From positions 87,771,784 through 87,835,783 of the forward strand of contig OW804096.1 of NCBI GenBank assembly GCA_942159475.1: a stretch of 64,000 bases of DNA, read 5' to 3'. Position numbers and translations under genes: made by a program. This DNA is from Sthenelais limicola. Taxonomy: Eukaryota > Annelida > Polychaeta > Phyllodocida > Sigalionidae. Shown here piece after piece: positions 18,212 through 32,700 of this stretch (its first letter is position 1; the number at the start of each line of letters is the position of its first letter). The notes under the pieces are model-generated. The model did no database searches and was not told the DNA's origin. It was given only the letters and a program-made list of their open reading frames with translations.

Positions 18212-21200
18212 CAAACTTTTGTATAGTGAAGAGAAAGTACCAGCACCTCCTGCTCCCCGTGTGTGAGAGTGTGTGGCGTGGAGAAGTAGGCAGTGGAGTG
18301 CCTGCGTCCACTATCCCCTAGCACTGCGCCATCACCAGCAGCCGACCAGGCCCACTCTCACGATGGGCGTCCCAACTTATGTTTACCGCTGCCACCAATG
18401 GCTGGCGCTAGGGTTATGCCTGCTGACGACCAGGAGGGGCCTTGTGTTGGTACAGAGTGGAGGAATGAAGGCAAGGTTGTGTAAGAGAAGGATGGGCGAA
18501 TAACACAAAAACTAATCATGCTACTAGCATAAATTATGATCAACTCCAATCTATTATATTATAATTTTCTATCCACCGTGTGATATATCGGCCAGCCCTT
18601 CAGGGGGTAGGAGGGATTTACCCCATACCTCCCAGGGAAACTGTTCACAATGGAGGACCTATCAGGCAGTTTTAATTGATTCTGCTTGGTTTTCATACGA
18701 CCTAGAAGAGCCAAGTGATGCAATTAGCGAACCAACCCAATTAATTAGACGGGCCTTATATCGCCGATCGGGGCTGTTTGCTACTTAATGGTGTCACATG
18801 AATGTCCATATAGTTTTTTCTTTGCCCACAATAACAAGGGCAAAAAGTTTACCATGACCGATCCCAATGCGTATTCAAGTCGGATCTGTGTTTGTTTTTG
18901 TCACTGTATACCAAGAAATAACATTACTTTCTGGCAAATCTACATTCACACAAAGAAGCTGGTCTGATAGCTGGGGCTCTGGGGGGAAAACTGGTGTTTA
19001 GAGAGTGAGTGCTTGTGACATTTGGTTTGTGGCCAAGGAGAGTTATTTTTGGCTCCATGACATTCCCTCCCCACCACCGTGGTTTGGTGTCTTGTGTGGA
19101 GGCACCAGCCGCTGTCGGTCAGCCTCGCGAGCAGCCCACTCACCCAAGCTTTTACTCATGTGAGCAACTCAGCAAAACTTTGACAAACAACCTCCACAAA
19201 CATGACGCAAAATTCACCTTTGAGAACGCCGAGTTTACCTTGGGCGTTGTCATCAAACACAGAATGTTCAACACATCACAGGGGACAGTCATTTCTTTGG
19301 TTCACTGCAATCAGTCATTCTTGTGGAGGGGAGGGTTTGATTTTTTTTATATGTAAGTTATTATGCCACGATGTTTTTTTCAAGAGCTCCTTGACATTTT
19401 AAAACATAGTTCGGGTGTTATGACGCAGGTAAAGCCCCAGTTTCAGCTGTCCACTTTGATAACGGGACGGATCCCTGCGCTGATATTTATTCAATTCTCG
19501 GGAAACCGAGCTATGTAAGAGATCTAAAGTTGCCAATTTATGTCGAACATATATGGGAACTACCCTTCCTGAATGTGTTCTTGTACAGTGCGCAGTTCCC
19601 TCGGCCCGCACACCTATGTTGTTCTTGAGAGTGACTCGGAGTTGGTCCTGTGCCTCGAACAGTCTTGTGTTCATCGCAATCGTTCGGGCTGTATTTCCTG
19701 TTCCCCTGACAAGGAGATCCAACTTCTGTGAGACCTTAGAAGTAATATAACCAACACGAACGTTTTTTTTCTCGAATTCCGACATATAAATCGTCTATAA
19801 GTTAAGGCAGAGAAACCCAACTAGACAGTTAATAAGCAAAATGATCTTTCGGAGTATTGACTGAAATGATCACACTGCCTTTTGAATCATTTTGATCATT
19901 AAGGATCCTTGTCCACGGGAGGCACAAGGCACGAAGAAAAGGAAAATCAATGGTTAAAGTTTCAAACAATCCAGAAACTACATCATGAAAAGGGTTTGTA
20001 GGTGTAAATATAAAATAATGAATAAAAGTGAATAGGTGGGTAATGACAACACCCGAATGAACTAGAGGACCTGATGTGAGGCGGAAGTGTACCGCTAAAA
20101 CAAACAAGTGAAGAGAGAGATAAATGTGTGAAAGTTATCCCACCAACAGGGAACACATGGCGGCACGTGCCGGCTGCGCGTCTGTCAGTGAGAGTGGCTC
20201 GTGCCATAGTCTGATGTGTGATGAGGGGTGGTACTGGAGGAGCAGGAGGAGGCTAGAGGAGGAGAAGGAGGAGGGAGAACTGTTCACCACCACCACTAGC
20301 CAACGTCCCTCCTTCTGTTCCTTCTGCTCTTGGTTCTGCTCCAGGAGGGCGAGGAGGAGGGGATATGTGATCATTAGCCTCGCCTTGGCAGTGTGTTACC
20401 AAGGAGACCTAGATCTACCTGTAGTCTATGTGTGTTGTGTTGTGTGGGTCCCCAAACTACTTTCTTCTCCTACTACCTGAACCAACCTCAACAATTCCTT
20501 ATAGTAGTACTCCCTTCCACAACCATACCAACATCCACAACCACATCGCCACAGGTCTACTATTATTACTACTACCACCTACTACTGTCGTATCCTTCCA
20601 AAAAAAGTGGACAGTTTCTCTCCATTAATGTTTCTCAAAATTCCCCAACTCTCATGGAGTTTCTCTCCATGTTTGCAACTTGGATCATGAAGTGGCACCG
20701 AAACTCTGTGGTAAATTACTGACTGCTTTGCCTCAACCACGATCTTCTATACGCACTCTCCGGCTACTACAGTCTCTTTCACTGATTGGTTTACACACAC
20801 TGTTGTCTCTCCCTACCTCCTCCAATGCTTCGCCCACAAGTTTCACCGCTCGGCCCTCCTCACAATCTCATGTTCAAGGTACGTCGGCATCTGTCTACCT
20901 TGTTTCTCTTTTTCTGTTTACCTTTGCTTTGTTTCCTTGAAAGAAAAGTTTATTATGTCTTATGTGTTGAGTGAATTGGGTTGTTTTCAATTTAAGCCTG
21001 GTGAGTGATTACGTTAATACGCAAATACTAATAGAGCCACAATCTGACATGTGGATTGAGTTTCTCCACCGGATTATTTCGCATGATCAGGACACACGGA
21101 GCTTCCCAATCAACTTTATTGATCTTTGATCGATCGAACGCCGATCGATCCCATCCGAACTTGTTCGCTGAGTGACTTGTGTCGTTTGATTGGTCCTTGA

Positions 21201-24200
21201 ACGAAGACTTTCCCTCTCAAACCTAACACCTCATTTGTCACTAAAGGAAAACCGATCGAAATGCAAACCAATGTGGCTGTTTGCTCGCAGAGGTTTTTAC
21301 TTGTGCAGGAAAGCAACAGAAGCAACAGGAGACTCTTAAATCCCGGCACCGAAACATAGGAGTGGGTTGCGAGGATCTAGAGCAGCGGGCAAGGAGAACT
21401 CAAATCCCAATGATTCTTCAGCCCATTTTACTCACACCCATACGGTGAGCATTACAAGAGTGGTCTAAAGGTGGAACTAATCTATGTCACCAGTAAGGCA
21501 TTCGTGAATGATCAATTAAAATCATTTTGTGCAATTTGAATGTGATGATGAATCCTCCATATCCACTGGGCCTAGCTAGCCTACATTGACATGTACAAAT
21601 TATTTATATAAACAACCCATGTTTGACCGTGTCTTAGAATATCAAGATTGTACATATTGATCCAACGCCCAAATCCAATTGCCAGTCCCATTGTTGAAAG
21701 TCACAAAAATAAATGCTGATATTCTATGAGGAAGGCTGTATTACAAATAATTTCGGCCTGACAGGTAAATTCCTGGATACATGAATTTGGGTACTGTAGA
21801 TTAGTATGGTCGATGCTATCCTACAAAGGAGCTACTAACGTTTGATGAGGAATGTATGAAAATACAGTTAGTAACAGCTATGGATGTTACTTGCATGGTT
21901 AGTTCTGACGTTGCCGTGGTAGCGGCATTGAGCCCATTCGCCCCCAACTCGCTCAACCCTGCCATCCATATGTTCTCTGTCTGTATATGTGGGGCATTTG
22001 ATCCGAAGGAGGAGGATGCCGTGGACACGGGTGGGATTAGGGGATTAGAAGATTAACGGGACGCTGAGAGATTAACGGGACCATTGGAAGGATAACAAGC
22101 AGGCCAGCTGGAGACAGTCGTCATCAAAGATACCGACTCTGGAAATTCATTGTGAAAGGCAAACACACGGCTAAATTACTCTCAACATGTCATCCAGTCT
22201 TAGCTTTTGATGTCCTTTGGCAATTAATCATTTATTTGGGAAAGGATTAAGAAAAATACACATCGTCAAAAGTGCTCCAGCTCTGGTCTATTTTTATGTT
22301 CGCCCATCCCCATTATTTCATCCCAAACAAATACGCACCCTCTGTTATAGAAATTTGCATGACCAGGTTCTTGAAATGCCGTCCCCCGCCTCCTCTCCCC
22401 AGCCTTTCTCTCCCACTACTATTTCTTAAGTTCTCCTCTCTCCAGTTGGTATCAGGCGAGAACTCCGTACAATATTACAGAGGGCAGTTTTACTACCTCT
22501 CCCTCTCACACTCTGGTCATTTAAAACGAACGTTTCCCGTGTGAACTGGTCGCAAAATTTACCAGTACTTGTACCTATGAAACATTAGGGAGTTGCAACC
22601 ATTACTTGAACCAACTCTACAAGAATTTCATGACCTTCTTTAAAAACCCATTTAAAATTTCATGATGGGGTGGGCCCATTGGCTGTTGGTAGTTGATGAC
22701 TGCATGTATGCGTTAGTATTGGACGAAGCATGCCGAGCAAAGAGGGCCGAGAGTCGGGGATAGTAAAAAACATTTTTATATTGTCAACAAATCCATATCA
22801 TGTCTCCAATGTGACATTAAACAAATCAAAACGGTCCCTAATAATGTCGCACAGTCTGACGCCCACTAAAATGGTGCCATTGATTCTGCCTGGAATGCAT
22901 GCCCAGTTTCCTGGACTAAGTCACACCATAGTAGCCCATACTCATGATCGTAGTCCCGCCGGCACGAGTGCTTGATGCATTGGTTTGCGTTTTGAGTAAT
23001 TTCTCGGTAGTTTTCAGCAGTCACGACATTCTTTACGATAGGAAGTCATGAGACAGGCGGTCTACCTTGATATTACTGTCCCCGGACATGTTTCCTATTC
23101 TATATTCCATGATTTTCAAGGGTAGTTGCACTTAGGTGGCCCCTCTGATACTCTTCGAGCACGAAGATAGATATTTTGAGTTAGTTAAAAATATTTGCGC
23201 GCGCGATATAGGATTTGGAGTTGGGTTTATTTATACATGCGAGGGATAATGGTATGCGGCACGTGGACGAGTCGTAGCGCTTGTGTGTACATGCCGATGG
23301 GGTGCTCATAATAATGGGGGGTCGGGGATTGGGCTGCGCCTGGGGGATGGGGGTATAATAGAGTGGAGAGATTTGTTGCGCGCTTCCGACCCACCCATCT
23401 CTCCCCACCAAGCTGGCCTTTTTGCATAAGATTACCGTGATTGATAAACTCCGGACAGGGCGTGTGGCTGGGGGACCATACTACATGTATACTCGCGTAC
23501 TCGCTGGTGTTGTATGGGGGATGCGTGTTGGCGCATGGAGTTATAAAAGAATAAGAGAAGAGCACAGAGAAGAGAGGTAGCGAGGTCTCCCCATTGTGTT
23601 CTACTCCCTGGCAAAATAAGCGACCGATCACCTCCCTACCCTAGCCAGGCAGTTTAGTCAGTCTCCCTCCCACAACCTGGTGCCATCTAGTTTCCAATCG
23701 CCTCGCGAAGCCACATCTCCGCCTAATACTCATATATATCTATATTCTACTGTTGAATACCAGTACACATACCTTTATGCCATATCACAGCAGCTGTGCC
23801 TAACGGACAAGCAGGTACTAAGAGTAAAGCATTACATTAGCGCTTACTCTTCGTCTTTCTTCATCATCACATGAAGAGTAACGTTAAATCAACAACATAT
23901 GGATCTAATACACAATTATACAGCAAGAGGATATGTACATTTCAAGGTAAATCACAGTTGCCTTTTTCTACTTTCGAATGTTTGCCCTGTGTAGAAACTT
24001 CTGAGACGGTTCTGTGCCATGCCTGTCTTGTGAGTTTCCCTCGCCACCTATTCATTGTAATGTTTTGCCATGTTTAAATGGGCTTAACGTAACGCGCGGG
24101 GAATGCCTGCATTTAGGAGCGTGCCTCAAGGGAGTAAGGTCTTCGCTTTCAGGGATGAACTGACGTAATATCAGCAGAGGAGCATTGATACTTGGCATTG

Positions 24201-26775
24201 CTCAGACAAGCGCTAAGTGTCCTCTTACTCGAGATATCATTTATCCTGTTAAATGTTTACCCACCTCAAAAATCCCACTTAAATTGCCTATCACAAATGC
24301 TCTCGTTGTAACAATAGTACTTTTAATACTTCGATCTCTTTATTGCCTACTACTAGCCAAGCTACTTAGCTGATGCCATGTATGCTCTAGTTAAACAATT
24401 TCATATTAATTCACTAACATGGCCGTAATGGCCTACGCAATAAGGGCCCTGTATCGTATAACAAGGGATATTGTGGATAATCCCAATGTAACATACCATG
24501 GTGACAAATCTACTGGCCAGCGTTGACTGGTCCCCTTGTGTTATGTCATATAACCCAATGGTCATCGATGATCATGATGGGAACCAAGAGGAGGATGCAC
24601 ATGTCCTTACATAAGTATTTGCCAGTGACACAATCAACTCATGTGGGTGACCACACAGACACAATTATTGTCCCCATTTCAGTCTGATCAGATGGCTGAA
24701 TATTTTTTTACAGCAACTTTAATATGACATTATTGCCACTAAAACAGAATTTCAAATGTCCCTTTCTTTTCTCATTTGTAAATATTCTTGTAATGAGCTT
24801 CATTGCTAAATTGTTTTTTCATTCCCTGGAGTAAGTTCACACTCAGATTTTATTTTACAAGTTCACGATTATCATATAAATAGTCTAATTGAGAGGGGCA
24901 GTGGATACACTTTACTCTAAGGATACACCAAGAATTTCTATTTATCCGCGTGGCAAATATCTAAATACTACTGGTGTTAGATAAGTCATGTTAGTTGAAG
25001 GTATTATTGTCTTCGTGGGGAATTTCCTCTGCCCAATCTTGGGCTAAACAAATCTGATCCGGTCATGTATACTCGCGATCCGATATTGGTCATATTGTGA
25101 AGTGTCGTACACGGACCAGCCCGTCCTGGCATGCTTCCCCGTTTGCTTTGATCACTATAGAGATGGTCACGGAAGGACAGGTATTGACAATGTCTCGTTT
25201 TGTCATACTCCTATTCCACATTCATAACACGAGTGTTGTGTATATCAGATGGCCGGCCCGTGGGCTGTGCATGTTATGTCGTATATTTATAAGTGTGTGC
25301 GCGCGACAGATCTGCAGCGGATAATATGCTTCAGAATACCACGTCATCGGGTTCAATAGAGCGTGGCTCGAATGACATAGGCCACAGATGGGGGCCTCTT
25401 ATTATTCTAATATCCCACCGTTTGATGTGTTTATGTATAATAGGAGACCAGCGGTATAGTTAAGGTACATTTCAGCTCTTGTCATTCGTACCTGACTGAA
25501 CCCTGCTAAGTTTAATTGATTACAACGGATGTCCTACAGCTTTGTACTGCGGTGTAAAGTATTGTATTCGAGTTTTGACATGTCACTGTAAGAGTGATTA
25601 TTTGTTTCCATGTTTGCCATCCCACAAGTAATATAATTCATGATCTTCATTGTTTTCATCCAATTCAGGGTTACTATTTCCACTATCAATACCCAATGAA
25701 GTATAATTAAAAATCTCATATTTAAACAATCTTGATAATAGAGACTACAGCAAAATATCAAATGCAATATATGTATTTAAGCTGTTCCTGAGTTAATCAA
25801 GGACTCACTGCGATGATTTGACATGAACAGGAATGAGATCATGGCCAGACCGGTGGACCATAGGATGTGTTGAACATAAGCCCAAGCGCTTAATGACAAT
25901 ACGGTTATGGTTAAGTGATAGAGGAAGGGATTAGCCTGAGCCGATTAAAGAGAACCGGATCATCGTTTAAGCTCATGTCACAACATCCAATTAACGTAGG
26001 AGATGGCGGATGATAATCAAAAACGTCATCAGTCTACCAACAATTTATATCAACGGGGTAGATGAAGGATAGACTTGTCCTACACTCATGCACCGCCCCA
26101 CCATGGCCTTCTGTAACAGATTCATTGACCGTATCCCCTCCCAGAATCAAAGTGATTTTCCCATACACTATACTTGCTGCGTCAATTGGTATCATGTAAT
26201 TGTATTATTTCATTTCTCAGAATTTTAAGGACAAGCAAAAGGCCCTTTGCATTGCCTTATAACACATGGAGTTAATTAAATTAATTTCGTGGATATATGG
26301 ACAAACTCCATAGGGACCGTCGACTCTAATACTTGGACTTGGTAGAGTACAGAGAGACGGCAGCGTTTGGGAGGAGTAAACTGCTTTTGAGTCATAGAGA
26401 TTATACTCTAAGGGGAAGCTAGGGGTACATACAGGTTCTGGCGGATCCGGCGTCATTGCATGTACACACTCCCTGTGCTTTTGTTGATACTTCAAAGCCA
26501 ATGGGATTGTGCATTCAGTGAAAAACACAATTAGAAATGCGCGGTGCTTGCGTGCGTTTTTCAAATGATCTTTTTCTTTGGCAGGACAAAGTTCTGCATT
26601 CACATGATAGTCAAAGTCCACTTTGAAAGTTCTTCTCAGTTTGGTTGTACAGTAGCATAATTATATATGCACCCCATTGATATGCATGTGTTTGCAAAGG
26701 CATACCAAAAGTCCAATGTAAAAACATGATATCAAAACATTTCTTTTATCTATTTCTATGTCTACTCTTGACAAC

Positions 26776-26820
26776 AAGGCATCCTCCGAAGTCGCAAGAA
26801 ATTAAGAAATTATACTTGTC
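26776..26820 (+). repeat. Inverted-repeat partner of 28,754-28,795
   Basis: AAGGCATCCTCCGAAG...CGCA (21 bp) and, 10 bp later, AAATTATACTTGTC (14 bp) are found again in reverse complement at 28,754-28,795, with only the spacer altered. Two matching blocks in the same order show common origin. Confidence 0.75.
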
Positions 26821-28067
26821 CGTCCTCCAAATCCTCCAAATGGGCCGCGATATATAGGGGAGAAACTAGGTTCCTTTTGTTAATTTTATTTTCTCTATTT
26901 TTTTGTAAAGTGACTGAATAAGTGAGGGGAACACAATCTGAGCCATGTGTCATTGACTAGGCACCTGACAGCTAAAGCGAGCCAGTCACGTGGGAGGGTG
27001 AAGAGGTGTTGATAGATTAATGGTCGCGTTATATCTTTGACATTGGGTGATATGAAGGGTCCTGGTGTGGTCTGGGCGCCCCAACCCGTTGGTTTGTGCC
27101 CAGGGTAAAACCTGCAGGGTAAAGTGCAGGTCCTCAGGAAAATCACCCACGCACTCTAAACATCAGGGGGACACATTTGTTTATGATCCGGACCGAGGAC
27201 ATATGGCAACTTGGCTTGTCACACCCCGGACACGTGGTACACATTAAACCCATCTTCCAAGAGGAAAGTTTTGATAAGAAATGATTGAGTGTAAGCATTG
27301 CTATTAGGACTCGGGACGGGCCATATGTAATTGTCGCTGATAAGTAAAATAACGAGTACACTATACAGATGGTCCCGCAGTATTTAGAAGACACGGTGCT
27401 ATCGGTTTAATTAATATCTCCTCGGGTCATTTTTATGTTTATTAGTTTTACAAGCATATTATAAGGCATTCATTTAATGTATTCGATGGTTACTTATATG
27501 TCGCATAGATATATTTACACTGAATTGCCCCATGTGGTTATTTCCAAGCTGCACAAGTTTGCTTGTTTACAAAGCTTTCAAAAGTACGTTCTGTGCAATT
27601 CCTTCCTGGTAATTGAAATACATATAAAAATCAGGTTGACTTTAAGGAATCCAATTTCTAACCAGTAAACATATTTTTTGATGATTTTTATTATTTCGAG
27701 GATGTATATTGGGTATAAGTTCAGGAACACGTATGAGCAAGTAAAATGACAAGTACAGCGCCCCTGTAACAAACTATAAGTTACTACGGAAGTTTGAGTG
27801 TCATGCTAAAATTTTCTTCATAGAAGATAACCATCAGATCCCTCCAATCCCTTTCAAGTTTAATCGAACTCAACGAGAATCTACAGGGCCTTAGTTTTAC
27901 TCTCGTTGATCGAATGCATACTCATGTCCATGCACATAGGCCGGCCTATGATTATTTATATATGGTCGGGGAAAGAACCCCCAAACCCAAGGAGTAGCAC
28001 TGCTCTCAGTCGTAGATCTCGGCATACTTCACCTCCGAATTCCTTGGCCAGCGTGGTATCAAAGCAT

Positions 28068-28081
28068 GTCACCATGGTAAC
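28068..28081 (+). promoter_or_regulatory. RFX X-box (full match), first of a cluster
   Basis: GTCACCATGGTAAC, near-perfect palindrome. A second (28,112-28,125) lies 44 bp away and a third at 28,485-28,498. Confidence 0.6.
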
Positions 28082-28111
28082 CAAGACAAGATGGATGGCA
28101 CGTGGTATCTT

Positions 28112-28125
28112 GTCACCATGGCAAT
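28112..28125 (+). promoter_or_regulatory. RFX X-box, one mismatch, second of the cluster
   Basis: GTCACCATGGCAAT differs from consensus only at the last base. The flanking words TGTCACCATGG are shared with the first site, suggesting duplication or strong selection. Confidence 0.5.
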
Positions 28126-28484
28126 GGTCCTCCACGCGCGTGCGCATGGAGCACCATAGGGGGTGAATGCTCTCCTCTGGGAAGCACTGGATGTCGAGAT
28201 GAAGATACGTTCAAGTTGATGACAGCAAAGATGAAGGAAGGGGCGCTAGGATGACCAGTCTGTCATAGAATCAATGACACAAGGGGCAGAGGTCTCAGCC
28301 GGTCCGCATAGACTCTATGCATTGCCATACACTCCCAGTATATACCCCAGGGCTTTAAAAGGAGCGGGCTTAAATCCTAGTGGACTAAATACTTTCACCC
28401 CCTCCCAACTCCGATCCTGCCCTTGGTCAATGGTGTCGTTGTCAGGGGGATTTGGGATCACAGACATACACAGACAATGAGCCC

Positions 28485-28498
28485 GTTGCCATGGTAAC
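28485..28498 (+). promoter_or_regulatory. RFX X-box (ideal palindrome), third of the cluster
   Basis: GTTGCCATGGTAAC is essentially the optimal X-box, with both half-sites intact. Confidence 0.65.
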
Positions 28499-28753
28499 TT
28501 GTCCACCGTCTCCAAGAGGGATCAATGATGGTTTTGTGGCCGAAGGCGCAATGGGACTGAGCCTTGGGACCATGGATGGATTGGTACCCATGAGAACAGC
28601 CACTGCACCCAAGTGTGCCACGGAGTCAGGCAAATTGTACAAGCTTATCTCTTGTAACGCACAAATAAACAAAGCTCACACCGAAGGTCTGTGGAAATGC
28701 CACCACCCAGGAAGACTGAATATCCCTGTTTGCATGATAATCCTGGTCGGTAT

Positions 28754-28795
28754 GACAAGTATAATTTGATGTCCTGCGACTTCGGAGGATGCCTT
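28754..28795 (-). repeat. Inverted-repeat partner of 26,776-26,820
   Basis: Reverse complement of the 21-bp and 14-bp blocks described at 26,776. Flanking sequence is unrelated on both sides, so this is either a short dispersed element or a duplicated functional site. Confidence 0.75.
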
Positions 28796-29708
28796 AGTAT
28801 TAAGATGAATGTCCTGATATGAGAGAATGGCAACTGGGAACATAGGAAGCAGGGGACAAGGGTCTGGGGGAGGAGGCCTGTTCTCTCATCTGTCATTGGC
28901 ACTCTTGACAACAATTCCATAAGGAAAGATGCCAAGATGCTGAATGACAGGGTTTTATTACCATATATAAACTCATTACCGTGTTTATACACGAAAAACC
29001 TCAAGGAGTGGCATTCATTAACTCGAATAAAGTTAATTTATTATTTTAGATATAAAGCCCCATTTAATGCAATAATATGATTAGCTATAAACAGGTTACA
29101 TCCATTATAAAATGAATTATTCAAGATTTACTTATTACATTTTCTGCAGCAAAATACGATTCTGCATGGACGTTACAGTGTGTGTTTCTTTGTCTCCTTT
29201 TTGCTACCAGGGGGGTAAATATTAGAGTCTCGGGTGTCATGCGTGACAGTATGGGATAACTGTAGGCTTGCAACTGGTTCAGGTCACCTTAGATACAACA
29301 GTTCCGGTTCCTGTAATGTACACTAGGTCCTGTCCTCAACCTCGGGTCCCAAGATCCCTCACATGATCGCATCTCAGGTACCGCCCCCAGGTGACCTCTA
29401 GACAAACCAAAGTCAGAGGCCAGGGTTACCTTGGAGACAGAACTGTTTGTGTTGTTGGCACTAGGACTTGGATCTCTGTGTGTGCCTGACCCCAAGTCCA
29501 ACACCCATCCCCGGAGAACAGACATGCCACGCCCCAACCCCTAAATCTTATACTCAGACGACTCTGGGACGCCTTAAAAATAGAACCATGGGCAACGACT
29601 ACTTGAACACTCTTTCTCTGAGAATGGTCGACGCACCAATACTTTGCCATCAAGCAACATGTCAGAGCGGTCGGCTGACCCCATGGAGGAACCAGGAAAG
29701 TTTCCACG

Positions 29709-29722
29709 ATCACCATAGCAAC
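29709..29722 (+). promoter_or_regulatory. RFX X-box (full match)
   Basis: ATCACCATAGCAAC fits every consensus position. It lies 1.2 kb after the three-site cluster. Confidence 0.5.
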
Positions 29723-32700
29723 CAAGGGGACTGACTCCTCATCCCCTCTCTCTCCCATGCACCTCTCCTCCTGGTCCTGGCGTCTGGTGCCAGACTCCTA
29801 GAAATGGGGGCATGATGTGGATGCAAGGGTGAACGAACAACTACACACTCTAAGGCGAGCAGGGATATAATTTCAGTAAGGAATGAGGGGGACTGGAGGA
29901 GTTGAGATTTGGGCAGGGCAGGTGTAGAGGGGATCGAGAATTGGGGGTCGGGGGTCCGGGAGGGAATAGTACGGTGATGTGGGTATCGGTTTGAAAGCAT
30001 GCATGTCCCCCAGAGCCTTCTCTTAGTCCCATTTTACACGCCACTTGGTGTGTTATATATGGGGTAGGGCCAGTTCATGTTAGTATCATCATGTCGCTCT
30101 ACTGATAGCCTTATGGGTGGATCTTATTGGTGGAAACCTCCGCCTGGAACAGCTGACATCCAGCGACGACTTTATCACATGACCCCGAGGGCAGACGGCA
30201 GTCACTTCTAGGAGTAAACTCAGCCAAAAATTGGGGCACTTCCGGTGTCCTCCTCCTTCCTGCCCCCACCCTCTTCACAGCCTCCAGCATAGACCGTATT
30301 TCTAGGGAACAACTTAAACCTTGGGTGAGTGCCTTTCCCAGCCTCAATCCTGCCAAATGTTGACGCACACTTTAGGTTAATTAGTTTTACGATGTACACT
30401 TCTCAAGCATTTCGACTAAAGAAAGGCCTGTTAGAACGAGCCAATATACACACTGCATGGTATTATATTAAAAGAACCAGATAAACACAAATCAATTTAT
30501 TAGATCCCTTAATTAAATGGCCCAAAAAGACAAATTATTGTTTACAGTAACAGTATCCTACCAATCTTTCGTAAATATTTGTTAATCATCATGATTAAAC
30601 TCAACATGCTAGTCGCCAAAACTTTTGTGAATCGATTCATGGTTTTGCTGTTGTGTTGGGTAAGCTGGGGCCAGGGAGGGTCTGGTGTCTTCATATGTGA
30701 AATGATCACCAGATGATATACCAGTGCATGGCATTGCAGAAACCAGTCTAAAATATCACCATCCCCAGCTACAGCCAGTAGCAGAGCCATGGATAATCTG
30801 GGCCTATATACTAGATGATCCAGGCCCAGATGGGCGTCCGAGTTGTGTCAAATCCTATCCCTGTCAAGGATCACGGGGTGAGATCTGACCAAAATAACCT
30901 CAACCCCCGAGGCCCATGCGGTACACATAGAGGCTGTGCACCACGTCAAATTTGCGGCGGTCCGGAGCATCCCCTCCTCTCGCTCTCTCCCAAGTTCAAC
31001 TGTCATTCGCTCCTCGTGAGGGAAACTTTCCCCATAACCATAAACCTAACCCTGTAAAAAAAATAGACAAAAAACTTCACTTCTTAAAACAGAACAGATT
31101 ATCAAGGGGCTGTATAAACATCGGTGAGACGAATGAAATAATTGTATCTGGTCACTTTGAAGTGTTGTTCTACACTTGATGCAAATCACTTTTACCTCGG
31201 GTCTTGAACATTTGAGCACACACTCAAGGATTACAAACACCTCGTGACTGCATAAACAGAGGGCCTTGAACTCTTAGATTTGCTGGGTTGCTGAAATTTC
31301 TTGTGCAGAAGAACATATAAGAGTTGGACATATGTGTCTTTTACCTACGCTGACAGAAGGCAGGACCATTTGGACGAGCTTGAGACTGGGACCTCCCCAC
31401 CCCATTACTCGAGACCATCGGATCCAGACCATTAGTAGGATCCATGTGGTATCTCCATCATTACTGACATTCCTGGCACTGTCAGCACATCCTGGCTGGC
31501 ATATGGACCAGGACACAGCAGGCCTCGGGGACCAGCCAAGGAGGCCAGTCAAAATTAATATCAGCAACCAGTGCAACTTGGGTTCTACGCCTCCCTTCTA
31601 GCCACACGCTGACAGAATAAACATAATCCAAGCTCCCAAAATCCTGCCTGTTTTACCCTCATTTAACTGGCTCCTTCACCTCTATGCCATCGCAGCATAC
31701 ATTTGGGGAAGTTAATTTATTTCATATGCTCTCAGAGTGCCAACAAGAAGAATCTGATCTAAGGACTGTACTGATTTTCGCCCCGACTGCCTATTATTAC
31801 CTTCCCCCGCTCTTTATGTGTTGTGGTAATTTGAGAGTTTTGATCTGCAGAGCGTTGCTGGAGTAAGTCAATCGGGCGTGTAGGTCGCTGTGTCCCACCT
31901 GAGGGGTGGCTTTCTTTGTTCTCTATTTCTTGAGCTATTCAGCCGTCACATCTTCATCGATCTCTGATCTATCATCAAATCAATAACCAATGAAAGCACC
32001 CGCTTTATTCCGATTGACCCGTGCCGGTGAAAGGGGCGCGCCCATCAATGATCGCGAGGGAGCGCTGCTGTTGTTGTTGCGTCGAATTGTCGTCTGCTGA
32101 GGAAAAGCGAAAGCATGCGTGCCTTCCACGTGGCTGATCACCTAGCAGTGATCAAGATCAGAACCCGATGTCAACTCCGGACTCCTCCTTCACGCTCTCA
32201 CCCTCAATTTAATCAAATTCAAATGGATTGGCCGCTAATGTGATTAGGATCAGCACTACTGACCCTCCGCCTCACACGAAGATCAATGCCTATCTGGGTC
32301 AGCGACCTATTGGTCCCATCACTGCTTGACCCTCCCCACCCTCGCCCCCCAGTATATAAAGCTCTCTAGAATATACTATAAACAAGGAGAAGACTTACAA
32401 CAGATGTAAAACCCTCGCTATCTTGGGTCAAGTTCTATTCTGTCGGTAGATAATGTACATAACAAAGGCATGTGGGATTCCATTCATGTACCTGATTTAG
32501 TTTTTGTTCGATCCCAAGACCAAGATTAAAAGATAGGGAGCAAGTACTCGCTTTAGCGCTTCAGAATTATTGTCAACGCCATGCACAGGGAATAGTTGCA
32601 GTGTTCTGGGATGCCTTTAGTCATGGCGCTTTGGTGCATTGTGATCTGGCCACGGATCTGTCCTCGATTATTGGATATTGATCTGTTGTGTGGCAGGACG

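Noticed and set aside
20786..20880. Alternative first exon for basonuclin ending ATG TTC AAG|GTACGT (phase 0)
   Set aside because: The donor and phase also fit the exon at 53,345 and an ATG lies at 20,825, but the start context is weaker and the surrounding frames look like low-complexity C/T-rich leader. Kept only as an alternative to 18,115-18,171.
26217..26621. 134-codon minus-strand frame
   Set aside because: No recognisable domain. It lies within the presumed intron and is consistent with chance.
32353..32360. TATATAAA box near 32.35 kb
   Set aside because: No start codon in good context, no GC-rich leader and no donor follow within a few hundred bases.
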